The notes below the pieces were generated by a model, which was given only the letters and a program-made list of their open reading frames with translations, ran no database searches and was not told where the DNA came from. DNA of 64,000 nucleotides, from positions 60,575,193-60,639,192 of the forward strand of contig JBOZIK010000001.1 of the NCBI GenBank assembly GCA_051453625.1. Reading direction: 5' to 3'. Made by a program: the position numbers and the translations under genes. Within the stretch, counting starts at the first letter, position 1. Every line of letters starts with the position of its first letter. Below are positions 44,434 to 56,884 of the stretch, one piece after another. This DNA is from Welwitschia mirabilis. Its lineage: Eukaryota > Gnetophyta > Gnetopsida > Welwitschiales.

Positions 44434-45820
44434 ACTAAAGTATGGATTAATCCTAGAGGGGGTTGAATAGGTCGTTATAAAATATTCATCCACCTTGAAG
44501 ACCTACAAATAAAAAGCAAACACCCCACTGAAAAATCATAGAATGTTTTTAATGGTCGATAGTTACCATCCTTCAGCTCTTAAATACCACATCTCTAGCT
44601 GGCATAGATTAACCTCAAAGATTGGTTTTTAGGCTTATCAAAAACCTGTATAATCATCAGTGGATTTTTGGGCTAATGCACAATCACGAAAGAATGGATT
44701 TAAGCAAGGTTCACAAATGCGTAGTTATGATACTCAAGTATAAAATGCAAAGCAATCTCTTGATAAGCTAGGTATGTAGAAGACAGAAAATTCAAGAGAA
44801 ATCTGATCTCATAATCTTTTAGGTATAGTGCATATAGAACTTCTAACAATGATAAATGTATGGTTTCTATTATCAAAAGCAGTAATCTTCACTATTGAGA
44901 AAAAGGTACTTAAATAGAAAAGCTAAAAAATAGCCATTCAAAGAATAAAAGGGGACTATTGGAAATTGGTTCTGCTTTTTTTTGGTAAACTGCGAAAGTA
45001 CAACGGTTATATTTAGAACACATTAGATTGACCTCATCATAATTTCAGCCGACCTTGTATTTGGTCTTTCTTACCATTTTGTTAGGTTATCCTTTCTTGA
45101 TTCAAATTTAATAGTCTACTAATTAGGTCGCCCTCTTAGAAATATTAGGTTGCCCTTGTTAGATTCAGTTTTAACAGTGCTACTTTGAGACATTTGATCT
45201 CCCTTCAATAGGTAGGGGGTTGACCTTATTTAGTTTCCCTTTAACAGATAGGGGGTTGACCTTATTCAGTCATCCTCACTTGAAATGTCAGTTAACCTCT
45301 TTATGGTCGTTTCTTATCTGGGTAGTAAGCAGTCATGCTTATGTATGTTTTCGGTCACCCTCACTATTAGTCAGCTGAAACTAGTCAAATGCAATTCTGT
45401 CGCCCTTGACCAGATTATTGGTTACTTACAGTTATCTTAGTTTATAACCGGTTTAACAGTTGGTCACCCCACATGAGATACATAGTCACTTATGCTGGAA
45501 CTAGTCTTTATCTGATTAGCAGTTCGGTTGCCTCGACATGAAACCATGGTCGCCAAGCTAGAACTGGTCTTCATCTAATTAGTAGGTCAGTCATCCTGAT
45601 ATGGAACCACGATTAACCAGTCCTAAAGTAGTTTGACCTTACTGATAGTCTGATCATCTTGTCCTTTACTTCCAATTACCCGTATGTTACTTTAGTGTAT
45701 ATTCAAATAACAGGTTGGTCGCCGGGATATCTTTAGTGGTCGCTTGGTGCTTAGAAATCTCTAGAAAATAATTAACTCCACAAAAACTTATTAATTGATC
45801 AATGTCAATAGGTTCTTTCA
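44434..45820 (-). repeat. copia 3' LTR (left LTR of the second copia block)
   Basis: Direct repeat of 55,381-56,666. Shared landmarks are CCTAGAGGGGG near the left end, the phrase GTGGATTTTTGGGCT, and GGTTCTTTCA at the right end. The minus-strand start TGAAAGAACC follows a purine-rich stretch (AAAGGAGGC) at 45,821-45,842. The LTR contains many decayed GGTCGACC-like words (for example GGTCGCCC, GGTTGACC) between about 45,010 and 45,750. Confidence 0.8.
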
Positions 45821-47360
45821 ACAAATGCCTCCTTTGTTATTGATTGAGTAAAAATAATATTTTAAAGTGCGTGCTCCCCCTTAATCAAATAAATTGACAA
45901 CCAAGTTAAATTAACACAAGTTTTACTAAAGAAATACAAGTAAAAATAGCTTCTCAAAAGAGATTTTCATTGGTATAAAAACACATTTTGTATTAATCAA
46001 GAGTTTGGAATTTGAGATACAACTGAAATATTACATTTAACATTAGCTTTCACAAAATTACATTTGATAAAAACATAATTTATTCTTCCCCTTTTTGATA
46101 AAATCAAGGACAGGGAGTACAACAAGAAAAAAAGAGAAGGAAAAAGTCAATCAGAATCAGATCCTTCAGAAGACTGAGCACCCTCACTCTGAGAAGTCTC
46201 AGCTACTGGAGTACCACTGGTGATAAGTGTATCCTTGATATTCCAAGTGCAAGAATTGAAACGACGCAAAAGATGAAAGATCTCTAGAGTGTGAGAGACC
46301 TTGACCTTAGGCCTAAAAGGAGCAGTAGGCTCCTCAAAGATGTGCATCCTAGAGAGCATGACATGGTCAATGGACTCCATGAGCTTCTGAACCTCCTGCC
46401 AAGCAAGATGTAGAATGTCGAAGTGCCAACAAATCCATGTGATCAGAAAGAAATATGATAGGGTGTGCCTCTTTTGAGGATGAAGCTAGTTAGTCATGTG
46501 TTTGAGCATGATGCCAGGAGTATCAATGTCATGTCTCCGATCCAATGAGTAGAGTATGGAGACTTAATAGTTTGAGAGATCATTTCTGTCCCAATAATAG
46601 GAAGGAAAATGTATGAAAGAATTAAATGCAATAGATAGAATGTAGGAAGAAGTTGAGAAGCTTTAAGAGTCTTCTTCCAAGTGATGAATGTGCCACACAC
46701 ATGCTGAGTGGCAGTTTTTTTTTCTTCAAAAGATTCAGGCATGGGCCAATACTCTCCCATGTTCCCTCGAGGTAACCCAGTGAGAAAAGCTATTAGGGCA
46801 GTAGTGATGTGCATCTTATGGCCAAAGACAGATGTGATAAAGTTAGAATGAGTAGCATCAAAATAGGCATTGGAATAGAATAACCTAGTAACTAAAGGAT
46901 GGCATGTGCCTAAGACATGGAGGAAGTAACTCTAGTTTACCTCCTCAAGAAGAGTCTGGACTTCTCTCATACCGAGGAACTGCACAGGTTCACAGGTCCT
47001 CTTCAATGTAATGGGGTTAGACTCAAAATGTTTTTCAAGGTACTCTATTTACTCTGATCTCATTCTTAAAAAAGTTAGCTTGGAGGTTTGATAGCTGACT
47101 CCTTTCTTCTATTTTTGGAATCCTCTATAGATTGCTAGAAAGCCATTTGAAGACCAGATCTGAAGTGAAAAGGCATGGAAGAGGACAAGAGCAGGCAACA
47201 AGAGCTGAGGAAAATGATAAAGATGGAACAAGACAAATGAGAATTTAAAAAGAGCAGGCAGATTTAAAAATCTATGGTGCTTTGTCTTAAATGAGGGAGA
47301 CCAATTGACGTGGTTGATCGACCCATGTAAAATTTTAAAATTTAAATAGTAAGACAACAG
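45821..47360 (-). pseudogene. extra reading region between pol and 3' LTR of copia
   Basis: Minus-strand pieces in order: KYLEKHFESNPITLKRTCEP, VQFLGMREVQTLLEEVN, HVLGTCHPLVTRLFYSNAYF, then the long open frame 46,814-46,494 (MHITTALIAFLTGLPRGNMG, then TFITWKKTLKASQLLPTFYL), and a C-terminal open frame 46,380-46,147 ending in a Ser/Glu/Asp-rich tail (SEGAQSSEGSDSD). It is on the same strand as pol and downstream of RNase H, the place where SIRE-like copia elements carry an additional ORF. The wording (trailing 'L-x-FYSN', 'LTGLP') resembles the putative plant transposon protein domain often found near retroelements. I recognise this only loosely and assign no function. Confidence 0.5.
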
Positions 47361-47713
47361 TCAACCATAAAATAAAAGTAGTCGATCCTGTGAAAGGAAA
47401 ATTTAACAGTAAAAGCTAAGAAAAAGTCATCAACTAGAAGACAAGGAGTGGTCAACCTGATTTAACTAGAAAAAGTACCTTAATGAGGTCGACCCAATAT
47501 GCATGGGCGGTTAATCCATTTAAGAGAAAGTTTAATAGGAAAAACTGAGACAAAGTCAGTTGACCCAAATAAAAGATTAGGTCAACCTAAAGTGGAGAAA
47601 AAAATTTAACAAAATAAAAATTAAAAGATATACAGTCACTCAAACTTACTAAGGAGGTCAACCAGTGTTTATTTTCATATAACATTGAAATTTTTAAACC
47701 CATCAACTAAACT

Positions 47714-48379
47714 CTAATGTTCAGCTGATGTTGGGTTTTTTAGATCTTTCTCAAACATGATACCTAGAAAGTAACAAAGTATAGAAAAATGATCAGATGA
47801 TAAAGGCTTTGTAAGGATATTTGCCCATTGATCTTGAGTAAAAACATATTCAAGTGTGATAATTTTCTTCTCTACTAAGTCTCCAAGAAAATAATATCTG
47901 AGATTGATGTGCTTAGTATGAGTGTGTTGAACTGTGTTATGAGCAATTTGAATGGCACTTGAATTGTCACATAGAATAGTAACTTCAAAGATGTCTAGGC
48001 CATAGTATTTTAAAGTTTCTTTCATCCATAGCATCTAAGTTCAGCAAGCTCTAGTAGCCATTTACTCAACTTTAGCTATGAATAGAGATATGGAGCATTG
48101 CTTCTTACTATACAAAGTTGTGAGACAATTTCTCAAGAAAGCACATCCATCACTTATGCTCTTTCGATCATCTTTGCATCCAGCCCAGTCCACATCACTA
48201 TAACCTATTAATTTTAGAGAAGTATTACTTAAATACCATAGACCAAAATTAAAATTACCTTTAACATAGCAAAGTATCCTCTTTGTAGCAATAAGATGAG
48301 ATTCCTTTGGTTTACTTTGATACTTGGCACACAAACCAACTCTGAATGCTATGTCAGAACATTTAGCTATTAGATACAA
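47714..48379 (-). pseudogene. copia RNase H (left copy)
   Basis: Minus strand: RVGLCAKYQSKPKESHLIAT, KRILCYVKGNFNFGLWY, YSDVDWAGCKDDRKSISDGC, then after a break MLWMKETLKYYGLDIFEVTI, LCDNSSAIQIAHNTVQHTHT, KHINLRYYFLGDLVEKKIIT and WANILTKPLSSDHF. All the standard blocks of a copia RNase H of the SIRE-like type are here. The block around the catalytic Glu (SxxEAEY) is broken near 48,062. Confidence 0.88.
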
Positions 48380-48399
48380 TAGAATTTCAATAATGCTAC

Positions 48400-49300
48400 A
48401 TATAACTTTTGGTCGACATCATTGTCTTCTTTATTAAGATAAAGTTTGATGTTTAAGGCCATTAGAGAGTCCACATTCTTAGCATTTTCAAGTCTGAATT
48501 TTTTAATAAGATTTGAAGAGTATTTTTTCTAATTTATTAAGATACCATTTTCATGTTGTTGGATTTGTATACCTAAAAACATGTTAATCAGTCCAGCCAT
48601 ACTCATTTCAAACTTAGAACTTATTATATTTGCAAAATCATTTGATAAACCTTCATTAGCTGACCCAACAATAATTTCATTCACATATATTTGAATCAAA
48701 ATTAAATCATCATTCACTAATTTTCTAAATAATGTTCTATCAATAGAGCCTCTAGTAAAACCATAGTGAAGTAAGAAGGAGGAAAGCTTCTCATACCATG
48801 CTCAAGGAGCTTGTTTTAATCCATACAAAGTCTTATTAAGTTTGTACACATATTCTAGTTTATAAGGATCAACAAAGTCTTATGGTTGTTTTATATATAA
48901 TTCTTCCTCAATGTGTCCATTTAGAAAAGCACTCTTTACATCCATATGAAAACTTTAATTTTTGTATAATATGCAAAAGCTAGAAATAGTATTATAGAAT
49001 CTAGTCTAGCAATGGAGAAAAGTGTCATCACAGTCTACTCCTTCTATTTGATAGTAACCTTAAGCTACAAGCATAGCTTTGTTCTTGGTAATCTTATTCT
49101 TTTCATTTACTTTATTTCTAAAAATTCATTTTATGCCTATGACATCTTTTCTAGTTGGTTTAGAAATGAAGAAATCACACTAATTTTAGAAGAATTGATC
49201 AAGTTCTTCTTGCATTGCATTCATTCAACATGGATCAAATTCAGAATCCTCAAAAGTTCTTGGTTCTACCTGAGATAACAGAGAAATATGTGTACTGAAA
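48400..49300 (-). pseudogene. copia reverse transcriptase (left copy), YVDD to YVNE
   Basis: 48,529-48,717 reads DDLILIQIYVNEIIVGSANE, then SSKFEMSMAGLINMFLGIQI. The catalytic YVDD is YVNE (48,676-48,687), which removes both metal-binding Asp. Upstream (48,780-49,280) come broken RT blocks (a VYKLNKTLYGLKQAP-like stretch near 48,830 and a CDDT-like stretch near 49,025). Confidence 0.85.
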
Positions 49301-50429
49301 TTCTTAAGAAAGTTTCTAGTGACTATATCTTGTTGAACATTTCCAATGATTTAATTCAAAGGATGATTCTTAAGCTTTTTGATTTTTGGTGTTGTCTTAT
49401 CTCTTGAGTCATCTTTGTTATGGTGGAAAAAAGGAGGAACTAAACCTTCATTAGGCTCAGAGGATTTTATTGTATTAGGTACATCATGAATTTTAACTTT
49501 TATAGATTCTTTAATGTGAAGGGTGTGTTTTTTGAGCACTCTATAAGCTCTACTTAATTAATAGTATCCTAAGAAGATTCCTTCATCAAATTTAGAATCA
49601 AATTTAGTTAGATCATCTCTATCTCTCAGGATGAAGCAATTATTCTAAAGGTTTTGAAATAGGATATAATTGACTTCTTCCGTTTCTAGAGTTTGTAAGA
49701 AGTTTTAGAAGTTCTTGGTCTTAAATAAACTCTATTTGAAATATGACAAGCTATGTTCAATGCTTTAATCCAAAATCTTTTTGGAATATCTTTGTCATTT
49801 AGCACGACTCTTGTCATATATAATAATATTTAATTTTTTATTTCTGCTATTCCATTTTGTTGAGGAGTCTTTGGAGTTGAAAATTCATGGTCAATTCCAT
49901 TTTAGTTATAATAATATTTTAATCTTTCGTTTTCAAATTCTCTATCATGATTACTATGAATCTTCTTAATTACATACCCCTATTCAGTTTGAACTTTCTT
50001 ATAAATTCTAATGAAGTTTCATAAGCATTAGATTTTGCATGAAGAAGGGCTACCCAAGAAAATCTAAAAACGTCATCAACCATAACTAAAAAGTGTCTTT
50101 TTCCAGATAAGCTTGTTATTTGAATAGGACTAATCAAATCCATATGAAATAAATCTAAAGACTTGCTAGTTGTAATATCACTTATTTCTTTATGAGAAGC
50201 TCTGGTTTGTTTCCTTTTTTAGCAAGCATAACATAAGCCTTTATGAGTGATAGAAAGTTTTGAAAAACCTCTAACAATCTCACCATGACATATTTTCTTC
50301 AAATTTTCAAAGCTAACATGACCTAAATGTTGATGCCAGATAACATTTTCTTGAACATAAGAAGAAATATAAATAGAGATGCCTTACTAGTTTACACACT
50401 AAACATTTTCATGTCTTGTTGCTACTAGT
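49300..50429 (-). pseudogene. copia integrase C-terminal part (left copy)
   Basis: Minus strand, ordered remnants of integrase and its linker: 49,351-49,539 (TLHIKESIKVKIHDVPN, then EPNEGLVPPFFHHNKDDSRD) parallels 52,372-52,600 in the right copy. Further up are ACYVNRVLIRP-type, EFENRLKYYYN-type and MIMVDDVFRFSWVALLHAKS-like pieces. The end at the gap corresponds to 53,451-53,470 of the right copy. Confidence 0.75.
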
Positions 50430-50529
50430 NNNNNNNNNNNNNNNNNNNNNNNNNNNNNNNNNNNNNNNNNNNNNNNNNNNNNNNNNNNNNNNNNNNNNNN
50501 NNNNNNNNNNNNNNNNNNNNNNNNNNNNN
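50430..50529. other. assembly gap (100 N) between two copia pol copies
   Basis: On the left is sequence equivalent to 53,470; on the right is sequence equivalent to about 47,450. The junction jumps back about 3 kb in the element, either a real tandem arrangement or a scaffolding join. Confidence 0.85.
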
Positions 50530-51254
50530 ATCTGATCTAGTGAGAAAAAGATCTTAATGAGGTCGACCTTAGATGAAAGGATGGTCAACCCATTGATGAG
50601 AAGATATAACAGTAAATTATGAGATAAATCGGGTTGACCCAAACATATAGTTTGGTCAACCTAGAGTATAATTAAGTTTAACAGAAAAAATCAAAAGACA
50701 AAAGGTCATCCCACTTTACTAAGGAGGTCGATCAAGGTTCAATTTGATATAATAAAGAAATTTTTGCATCCATCAACTAAACTTTATTATTCAGTAAAGG
50801 CTAGGTTTTCTAGGTCTTTTTCAGACATGATACCTAAAAAGTAATGAAGTATAGTAAAGTGATCAGATGATAAAGGTTTTGTAAAAATATTAGCCAATTT
50901 ATCTTGAGTACAAACATATTTTAGTGTAATAAATTTCTTTTCTACCAAGTCTTAGATAAAGTGATACCTGAGATTGATGTGCTTAGTGTGAGTGTATTGA
51001 ACTGAGTTATGAGCAATTTGAATGGCACTTGAGTTGTGGCATAGAATAGGAACTTCAGTGATGTCTAGGCTATAGTATTTTAAAGTTTCTTTCATACATA
51101 ACATCTGAGTGCAATAAGCTCCAAAAACTATGTATTTAGTTTTGGCTATGGAGAGAGATATGAAGCATTATTTCTTATTATACTAAGCTGTGAGGTAATT
51201 TCCAAAGAAGAAATATTCATCACTTATAATCTTTTGATCATCCTTGCATCCAGT

Positions 51255-51533
51255 CTAGTCCACATCACTATACCTTGTTAAGCTTAAAGGAGTATTTTTT
51301 AAATACCATAAATCAAAATTAAGATTATCTTTTATTCTTTTTACAATAATAAGATGAGATTCCTTTGGTTTACTTTGATACCTGACACATAAACCAACAC
51401 TAAATTCTATATCAGGATGACTAGCTATTAGATACAAGAGACTTCTAATAATGCTACAATATAACTTTTGGTCCATATCCTTATCTTCTTCATCAAGAGA
51501 AAGTTTGACATTCGTGGCCATTAGAGAGTCCAT
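51255..51533 (-). pseudogene. copia RNase H start and RT end (right copy)
   Basis: An open frame reading MDSLMATNVKLSLDEEDKDM, DQKLYCSIIRSLLYLIASHP, DIEFSVGLCVRYQSKPKESH and LTRYSDVD. It matches the YRSMIGSLLYLTASRPDI block that joins RT to RNase H in copia. The remainder of RNase H (51,250-50,800) has stops. Confidence 0.85.
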
Positions 51534-52371
51534 ATAATTGGCATTTTTAAATTTGAAATTTTTGAGAAGAGTATTTCTTCTAACTTATGAAGATACCATT
51601 TTTATGTTGTTGGATTTATAGGTCTAAAAACATGTTAATAGGTTCAACCATACTCATTTCAAACTTAGAACTCATCATATTTGCAAAATAATTTGATAAT
51701 ATTTTATTAGTTAATACAAAAATAATGTCATTCACATATATTTGAATCAAAATTAAATCATTATTTAATAATTTTCTTAAAAACATTCTATCAATGATCC
51801 TATAGTAAAACCATGCTAAAGTAAAAAAGAGGAAAGCTTTTCATACCATGTTCTGGGAGATTTTTTTAACCCATACATAGCTTTATTAAGTTTGTACACA
51901 TGATCTGGTTTATGAGGATTAGTAAAGCCTTGTGGTTGTTTCACATAAACTTCTTTCTCAATGTGTTTAGAAAGGCACTCTTTACATCCATTTGAAAAAC
52001 TTTGTTTATCTTGTAGTAGGTAAAAGATAGAAACATTCTTATAAACTCTAGTCTAGCAACAGAAGCAAATGTGTCATCACAATCTACTCCTTCTATTTGA
52101 GAATACCCTTAAGCCACAAGTCTAGCTTTATTCTTGGTAATCTCATTCTTTTCATTTACTATATTTATGAAAATCCATTTTATGCCTAAAAAATTTTTTC
52201 TAGCTAGCTTAGGAATAAGAGATTACACATAATTTTAGGAGAATTATTCAAGTGCGTTGTATTCATCCAATAAGGATCAGATTTATCATTTTTAAAGGTT
52301 CTTGGTTTCACCTAAGATGACAGAGAAATATGAGCACTAAAATTTTTAAGAGAGTTCTTAATAACAATACC

Positions 52372-52803
52372 TTATTGAACATTTCTAATGATTGAGTCGA
52401 AAGGATGATCCTTAAGTTCTTTAATTTCTGGTTCTGTGTTATCTCTTGAGTCATTTCTATTATGGTAAAAAGAAGAAGGAACTAAATCTTCATTAGGTTC
52501 AGAGAATTTTGAGGTATTAGGTACATCATGAATTTTCACATTTATATATTCTTCCATATGAAGAGTGCATTTATTGAATACTCTATAAGATCTACTTGAT
52601 TGAGAGTACTCTAAGAATATTCCTTTATCAAGTTTAGAATTAAATTTAGCTAAATTTTCTCTATCTCTTAGGATGAAGCACTTACTTCTAAAGGTTTTAA
52701 AATAGGATATATTTAACTTCTTTCCTTTCCAGATTTCATAAGGAGTTATAGAAGTTCCTGGTCTTAAATAAAATCCATTTAAAATATGACATGCTATGTT
52801 CAT
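52372..52803 (-). pseudogene. copia integrase C-terminus and linker (right copy)
   Basis: The longest coding frame in this block, 143 codons: MNIACHILNGFYLRPGTSIT, PYEIWKGKKLNISYFKTFRS, KCFILRDRENLAKFNSKLDK, GIFLEYSQSSRSYRVFNKCT, then the acidic linker ending DHPFDSIIRNVQ. This is the copia integrase C-terminal module (relatives: CYxxNRVxLRPGTxxTPYELWxGKKPNxxYFHxFGCKCYxLND). No catalytic residue lies here, so it says little about activity. Confidence 0.9.
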
Positions 52804-53499
52804 TGCTTTAGCTCAAAATCTTTTTGGAATATCTTTGTCGTTTAGCATAACTCTTGTCATATCTAATAATGTTCGATTTTTTCTTTCTGTTATTCCATTT
52901 TGTTAAGGAGTATTTGGAGCTAAAAATTCATGATCAATTCCACTTGAGTTGCAATAATATTTGAATATTTCATTTTCAAACTCTTTATCATGATCACTAT
53001 GAATCTTCTTAATTACATATCCTTCAGTTTGGAATTTCTTACAAATTCTAACAAAGTTGTCATAAGCATCAAATTTTGCATGAAGAAAGGCTATCTAAGA
53101 AAATCTAGAAAAATCATTAACCATGACTAAAAAGTATCTTTTTCTAGATAAGCTTATTGTTTAGATATGGTCAATGAAGTCCATATGAATTAAACCTAAA
53201 GTTTTGCTAGTAGTAATATCACTTATTTCTTTATGAGAAGCTTTGATTTGTTTCCCTTTTTAGAAATCATCACATAAGCCTTTATGAGTGATAGAAAGTT
53301 TTGAAAGACCTCTAACAATCTTATCATAACATATTTTCTTAAAATTTTCAAAGCTAATGTAACCTAAATATTGATGCCAAATAACTTCTTCTTAAACATA
53401 AGAAGAGAGAGAAATAGAATTACTTGATTAATTAACACAATAAACATTTTCATGTCTTGTTGCTACTAGTAATAGCTGATCAGTTTTACCATGTTTAAC

Positions 53500-53760
53500 T
53501 ATACACTTATTTTTAGCCAAAGACACTTTATGACCCTTATCACATATTTAACTAATACTTAATAAATTATGCTTTAAACTATTTACAAATAATACATTAT
53601 GAATATTTGGTAAATTACCTCCACCGATACTTCTAATTCCTTTAATTTGAACTCTTTCACTATCATCAAACATCACTTCTCTTACATCATATTCTTTGAA
53701 TTTGATGAAGTTAGACTTATTACCTATCATATGTCTAAAGTAGCCAATATCAAGATACTA
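53500..53760 (-). pseudogene. copia protease end and GAG-pre-integrase
   Basis: Before the open frame, CxYLDIGYFRHMIGNKSNF (53,765-53,710) is the WYLDSGCSRHMTG protease block with the catalytic D-S-G reading D-I-G. The open part continues EYDVREVMFDDSERVQIKGI and NIHNVLFVNSLKHNLLSIS. Confidence 0.85.
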
Positions 53761-54379
53761 GCAAGAATGATTAGTTGCCTTTAAAACCATTTAAATTAAT
53801 AGGCTTTTGTTTGGGGATTTCAGAATCCACCTTATGCATTTGTTTTTGTTTGTATTTTGATTAAATTTTAGAGAGAAAGTAAATTTAGAACCTAGCAAAA
53901 AGTGAGAAAACTTACTCTTGTGAAAAATACAATCAATCTTTGAGTGTCCCTTATCGTTTCAATAATGGCTGGTCATATTTTCTAATAAGTATTTGAAGTT
54001 TACTTTATTCAAGGGTTTGAGCGAAAAGACATGATTTGACCAAGTGTGAAAGAAGCTTGTAGAATCTTTACTAGTCAAAGTTCCTTTAGATAGCTTTGAA
54101 TTCGATTCAAGTTTGTTTTTCAAATATCTAATTTCCCTTTCTAGTCTCTAATTTATCTAATATATTTCTATTTTCTTTCTTTAAATTATTAACTCTAAGA
54201 ACTAGATTTTGATATTCCATATAGAGTTTCACTTTTATTTCACTAAGCACATCATCATTATTAAAGGAATCAATAGCAGGTATGCAACATACCTTTTTAT
54301 TTATAAAATCCATGAGAGAAATTCCACCTTTTTTTGAATCTAAGTTCATTTCACTTTTACTTTTTTTGTCATCCCATGT

Positions 54380-55200
54380 TGCTAATAAGACTTTCTATCC
54401 TTTTCTTTTGTCATCCTTTTTGTTGTTTTGGTAAACATTAGAATTATGACTAAAGCCCTTGTAAGAGTAGCATTAGATGTCTTATCATCCCTTATTTTTT
54501 CTTTTTGGCGGTCTTTTGGATTGATCTTCATTTTGTCTTTGTTGCATAAAGTGCTCGAATCTTCTGACCGGAAGAGCCACTTCATCTTCACTTTTTAGTT
54601 CTTTGTCGAATCCTTCCTTGATATCAGTGCTTTCATGAGCAGCTGCCAATGACATACTTTTCTTCTTCTGCTTTCCAAATTTTAGTTCAAACATGTGAAG
54701 ATTTCTTTAGAGATCATCTATCTTCATCATATTTAGGTCTCTTCTGTATTCGATGATAATTACTTTGGACTTAAATCTCTTTGGAAGGGATCTCAATGCC
54801 TTTCATACTTCTCTTAACTCCTTGATGAGTTCACGTAGGCCACACATAGAATTGATAATATCCATTAGTTTTTCAAAAAAATCATTTATACTTTTATCCT
54901 CTTCCATCTTGAGATCTTTGAACTGCGTAATTAGCATATGAAGCCTAGGCTACTTCACTAGGCTTGTTCCTTCATGAGCGGTCTACAAAATATCCCATGC
55001 TTCTTTAGCTATGATGCAATTTACTACTCGTTTAAAATCTTTTGGACCTATGGCACAGAAGATAGCATTCAACCGTTTAAAGTTGCATGATGCCATTATC
55101 TTTTTGTCAGGTGTCCACTTGTCTTTGTTCTTTGGAGAAGTTAGCTTGATTATTTGATCCTGCATAGTAGGAAGACAATAGCCATTAGTGAATGACTCTC
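54380..55200 (-). pseudogene. copia gag (SIRE-like)
   Basis: Minus-strand pieces: MQDQIIKLTSPKNKDKWTPD, KKIMASCNFKRLNAIFCAIG, VVNCIIAKEAWDILQTAHEG, then RLHMLITQFKDLKMEEDKSI and NSMCGLRELIKELREVKG. This is the gag_pre/UBN2-like capsid pattern of SIRE-type copia gag. 54,382-54,694 gives the Lys-rich tail in two frames. A zinc knuckle near 53,960 is damaged. Confidence 0.82.
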
Positions 55201-55372
55201 ATATATCAAAGTTTATGGATTAAATAAAGACCCTCATTTTCATCTTCCAATAACCATAGTTGGTTCCATAAAAAAAGGAAAGTCTTATAATAGAATTTTC
55301 TTCTAAGTGTTGACTCATTTTCTAGGGTATATGGAGCAGAGATCTATTAGGATCTATTATTCAACCTTGCTT

Positions 55373-55380
55373 TGATACCA
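55373..55380 (-). promoter_or_regulatory. primer binding site, initiator-Met tRNA
   Basis: TGGTATCA (then AAAGC, one change from AGAGC) on the minus strand, directly at the LTR edge. Confidence 0.8.
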
Positions 55381-56666
55381 ATTAAAGTACAGATCGATCC
55401 TAGAGGGGGATAAATAGGTCATTATAAAATATTCTTCCACATTGAAGAACTACAAATAAAAAGAAAATACACCACCAAAAAATAAAGAATGTTTTTAATT
55501 GTGGATACTCACCATCCTTTAGCTCTTAGACCCCACATCTCTAGCTGACATAGATTAACCTCAAAGGTTGATTTTCAGGCTTACTAAAAACCTATATAAT
55601 CACCAGTGGATTTTTGGGCTGGTCCATAACCATGGAATAATGGATTTAAGTAAGGTACATAAATGCACAGTTATGGTTCTCAGGTATAGAATGCAAAGTA
55701 AGTTCTTGATAAGCTAGATATGGAGAACAGAGAAAATCCAAGATAAATCTAATCTCACAATCTTTCAAGTATAGTGCATACAAAACTTGTAATAATGATA
55801 GATGTATTATCTCTATTATCAAAAGTAGTAACCTTTACTATTGAGAAAAAAGTATTTAGATAAAACAGCTAAAAAATAGTTGTTCAAAGAGCAAAAGTAG
55901 ATCATTGGACACTAGTTCCACTTTTTCTAGTAAACTACAAAAGTACAATAGTCATATTTAGAACACATTGGATTGGCCTCATCATAATCTTGATCACCCT
56001 TGTATTTGATCACCCTTACCATTTTGTTAGGCCGTCCTTTTTTGATACAAATTTAATAGTCTACTGATTAGGTTACCCTACCAGAAATATTAGGTTGCTC
56101 TTGTCAGATTTAGTTTTGATAATGCTACTTTGGAACATTCGGTTACCCTTTAATAGATAGGGGATTGACCTTATTCGGTTGCCCTCACTTGAAATGTTGA
56201 TTGACCTCTTTATGGTCGTTTCTTATCTGGGCAATAAGTAATTACCCTTATTTATGTCTTTGGTCACCATCACTATTTGTTGGCTGAAACTAGCCAAATG
56301 TAGTTTAGTCATCCTTGAATAGATTATTAGTCTCCCATAGTTGTCTTAGTCTACAATCGATTTAACAGTCAGTCATCCCACATGAGATACATGGTTTCCT
56401 ATACTAGAACCTATCTTCATCTAATTAGTAGTTCAATTGCCTTGATGTGAAACCTTGGTCGCTTGGTCCTAAAGTAGTTTGATCTTACTGATAGTCTAGT
56501 CACCTGGTCCTTTACTTCTGATCACTTGTATGTTACTTTAGTGTGTATTCAAATAATAGATCAGTCACCTGGATATCTTTAGTGGTCACCTGATATTGAA
56601 AAATCTCTACAAAGTAACTAAATTTATAAAAACTCGTTAATTGATCAACGATAATAGGTTCTTTCA
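55381..56666 (-). repeat. copia 5' LTR (right LTR of the second copia block)
   Basis: 1,286 bases, partner of 44,434-45,820. It adjoins the primer site and ends at TTCTTTCA. It carries the same decayed GGTCGACC-type words. No 5-bp duplication links its outer edge (ATAAA) with that of the left LTR (AGGAT), consistent with two different insertions or old decay. Confidence 0.8.
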
Positions 56667-56884
56667 ATAAATACCACTAGCCACAAGCCGCCAAAAAATG
56701 GGCTTAGATTAATTAATGAATGTAGGAGCTAATAAGTTTAAGATTATAGATGATAATTAATATATCAAATATCTTAGTTACAATCTATGAGGTTATTATT
56801 AGATTATGTTTTAATAATTAATATCAAACTAATGTTTTTTGTGTAGCAAATTTTGTTTATCTTATGCAAAAAATATTAACCACT
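56667..56884. other. short spacer without recognisable genes
   Basis: AT-rich DNA between two LTRs of opposite orientation. No coding frame seen. Confidence 0.5.

Larger units (their letters stand above)
50530..55372 (-). mobile_element. Ty1/copia internal region, SIRE-like (right copy)
   Basis: Minus strand: gag (55,200-54,380), linker (54,350-53,900), protease and GAG-pre-integrase (53,760-53,500), integrase (53,450-52,600), linker (52,600-52,372), RT (52,300-51,550), RNase H (51,540-50,800). The region 50,530-53,470 is a diverged copy of 47,450-50,429. The RT catalytic site is YVND (51,727-51,738). The primer site and 5' LTR follow to the right. All frames are broken. Confidence 0.82.

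Noticed and set aside
49012-49278. Plus-strand 88-codon frame in the copia block
   Set aside because: Antisense shadow of copia RT.
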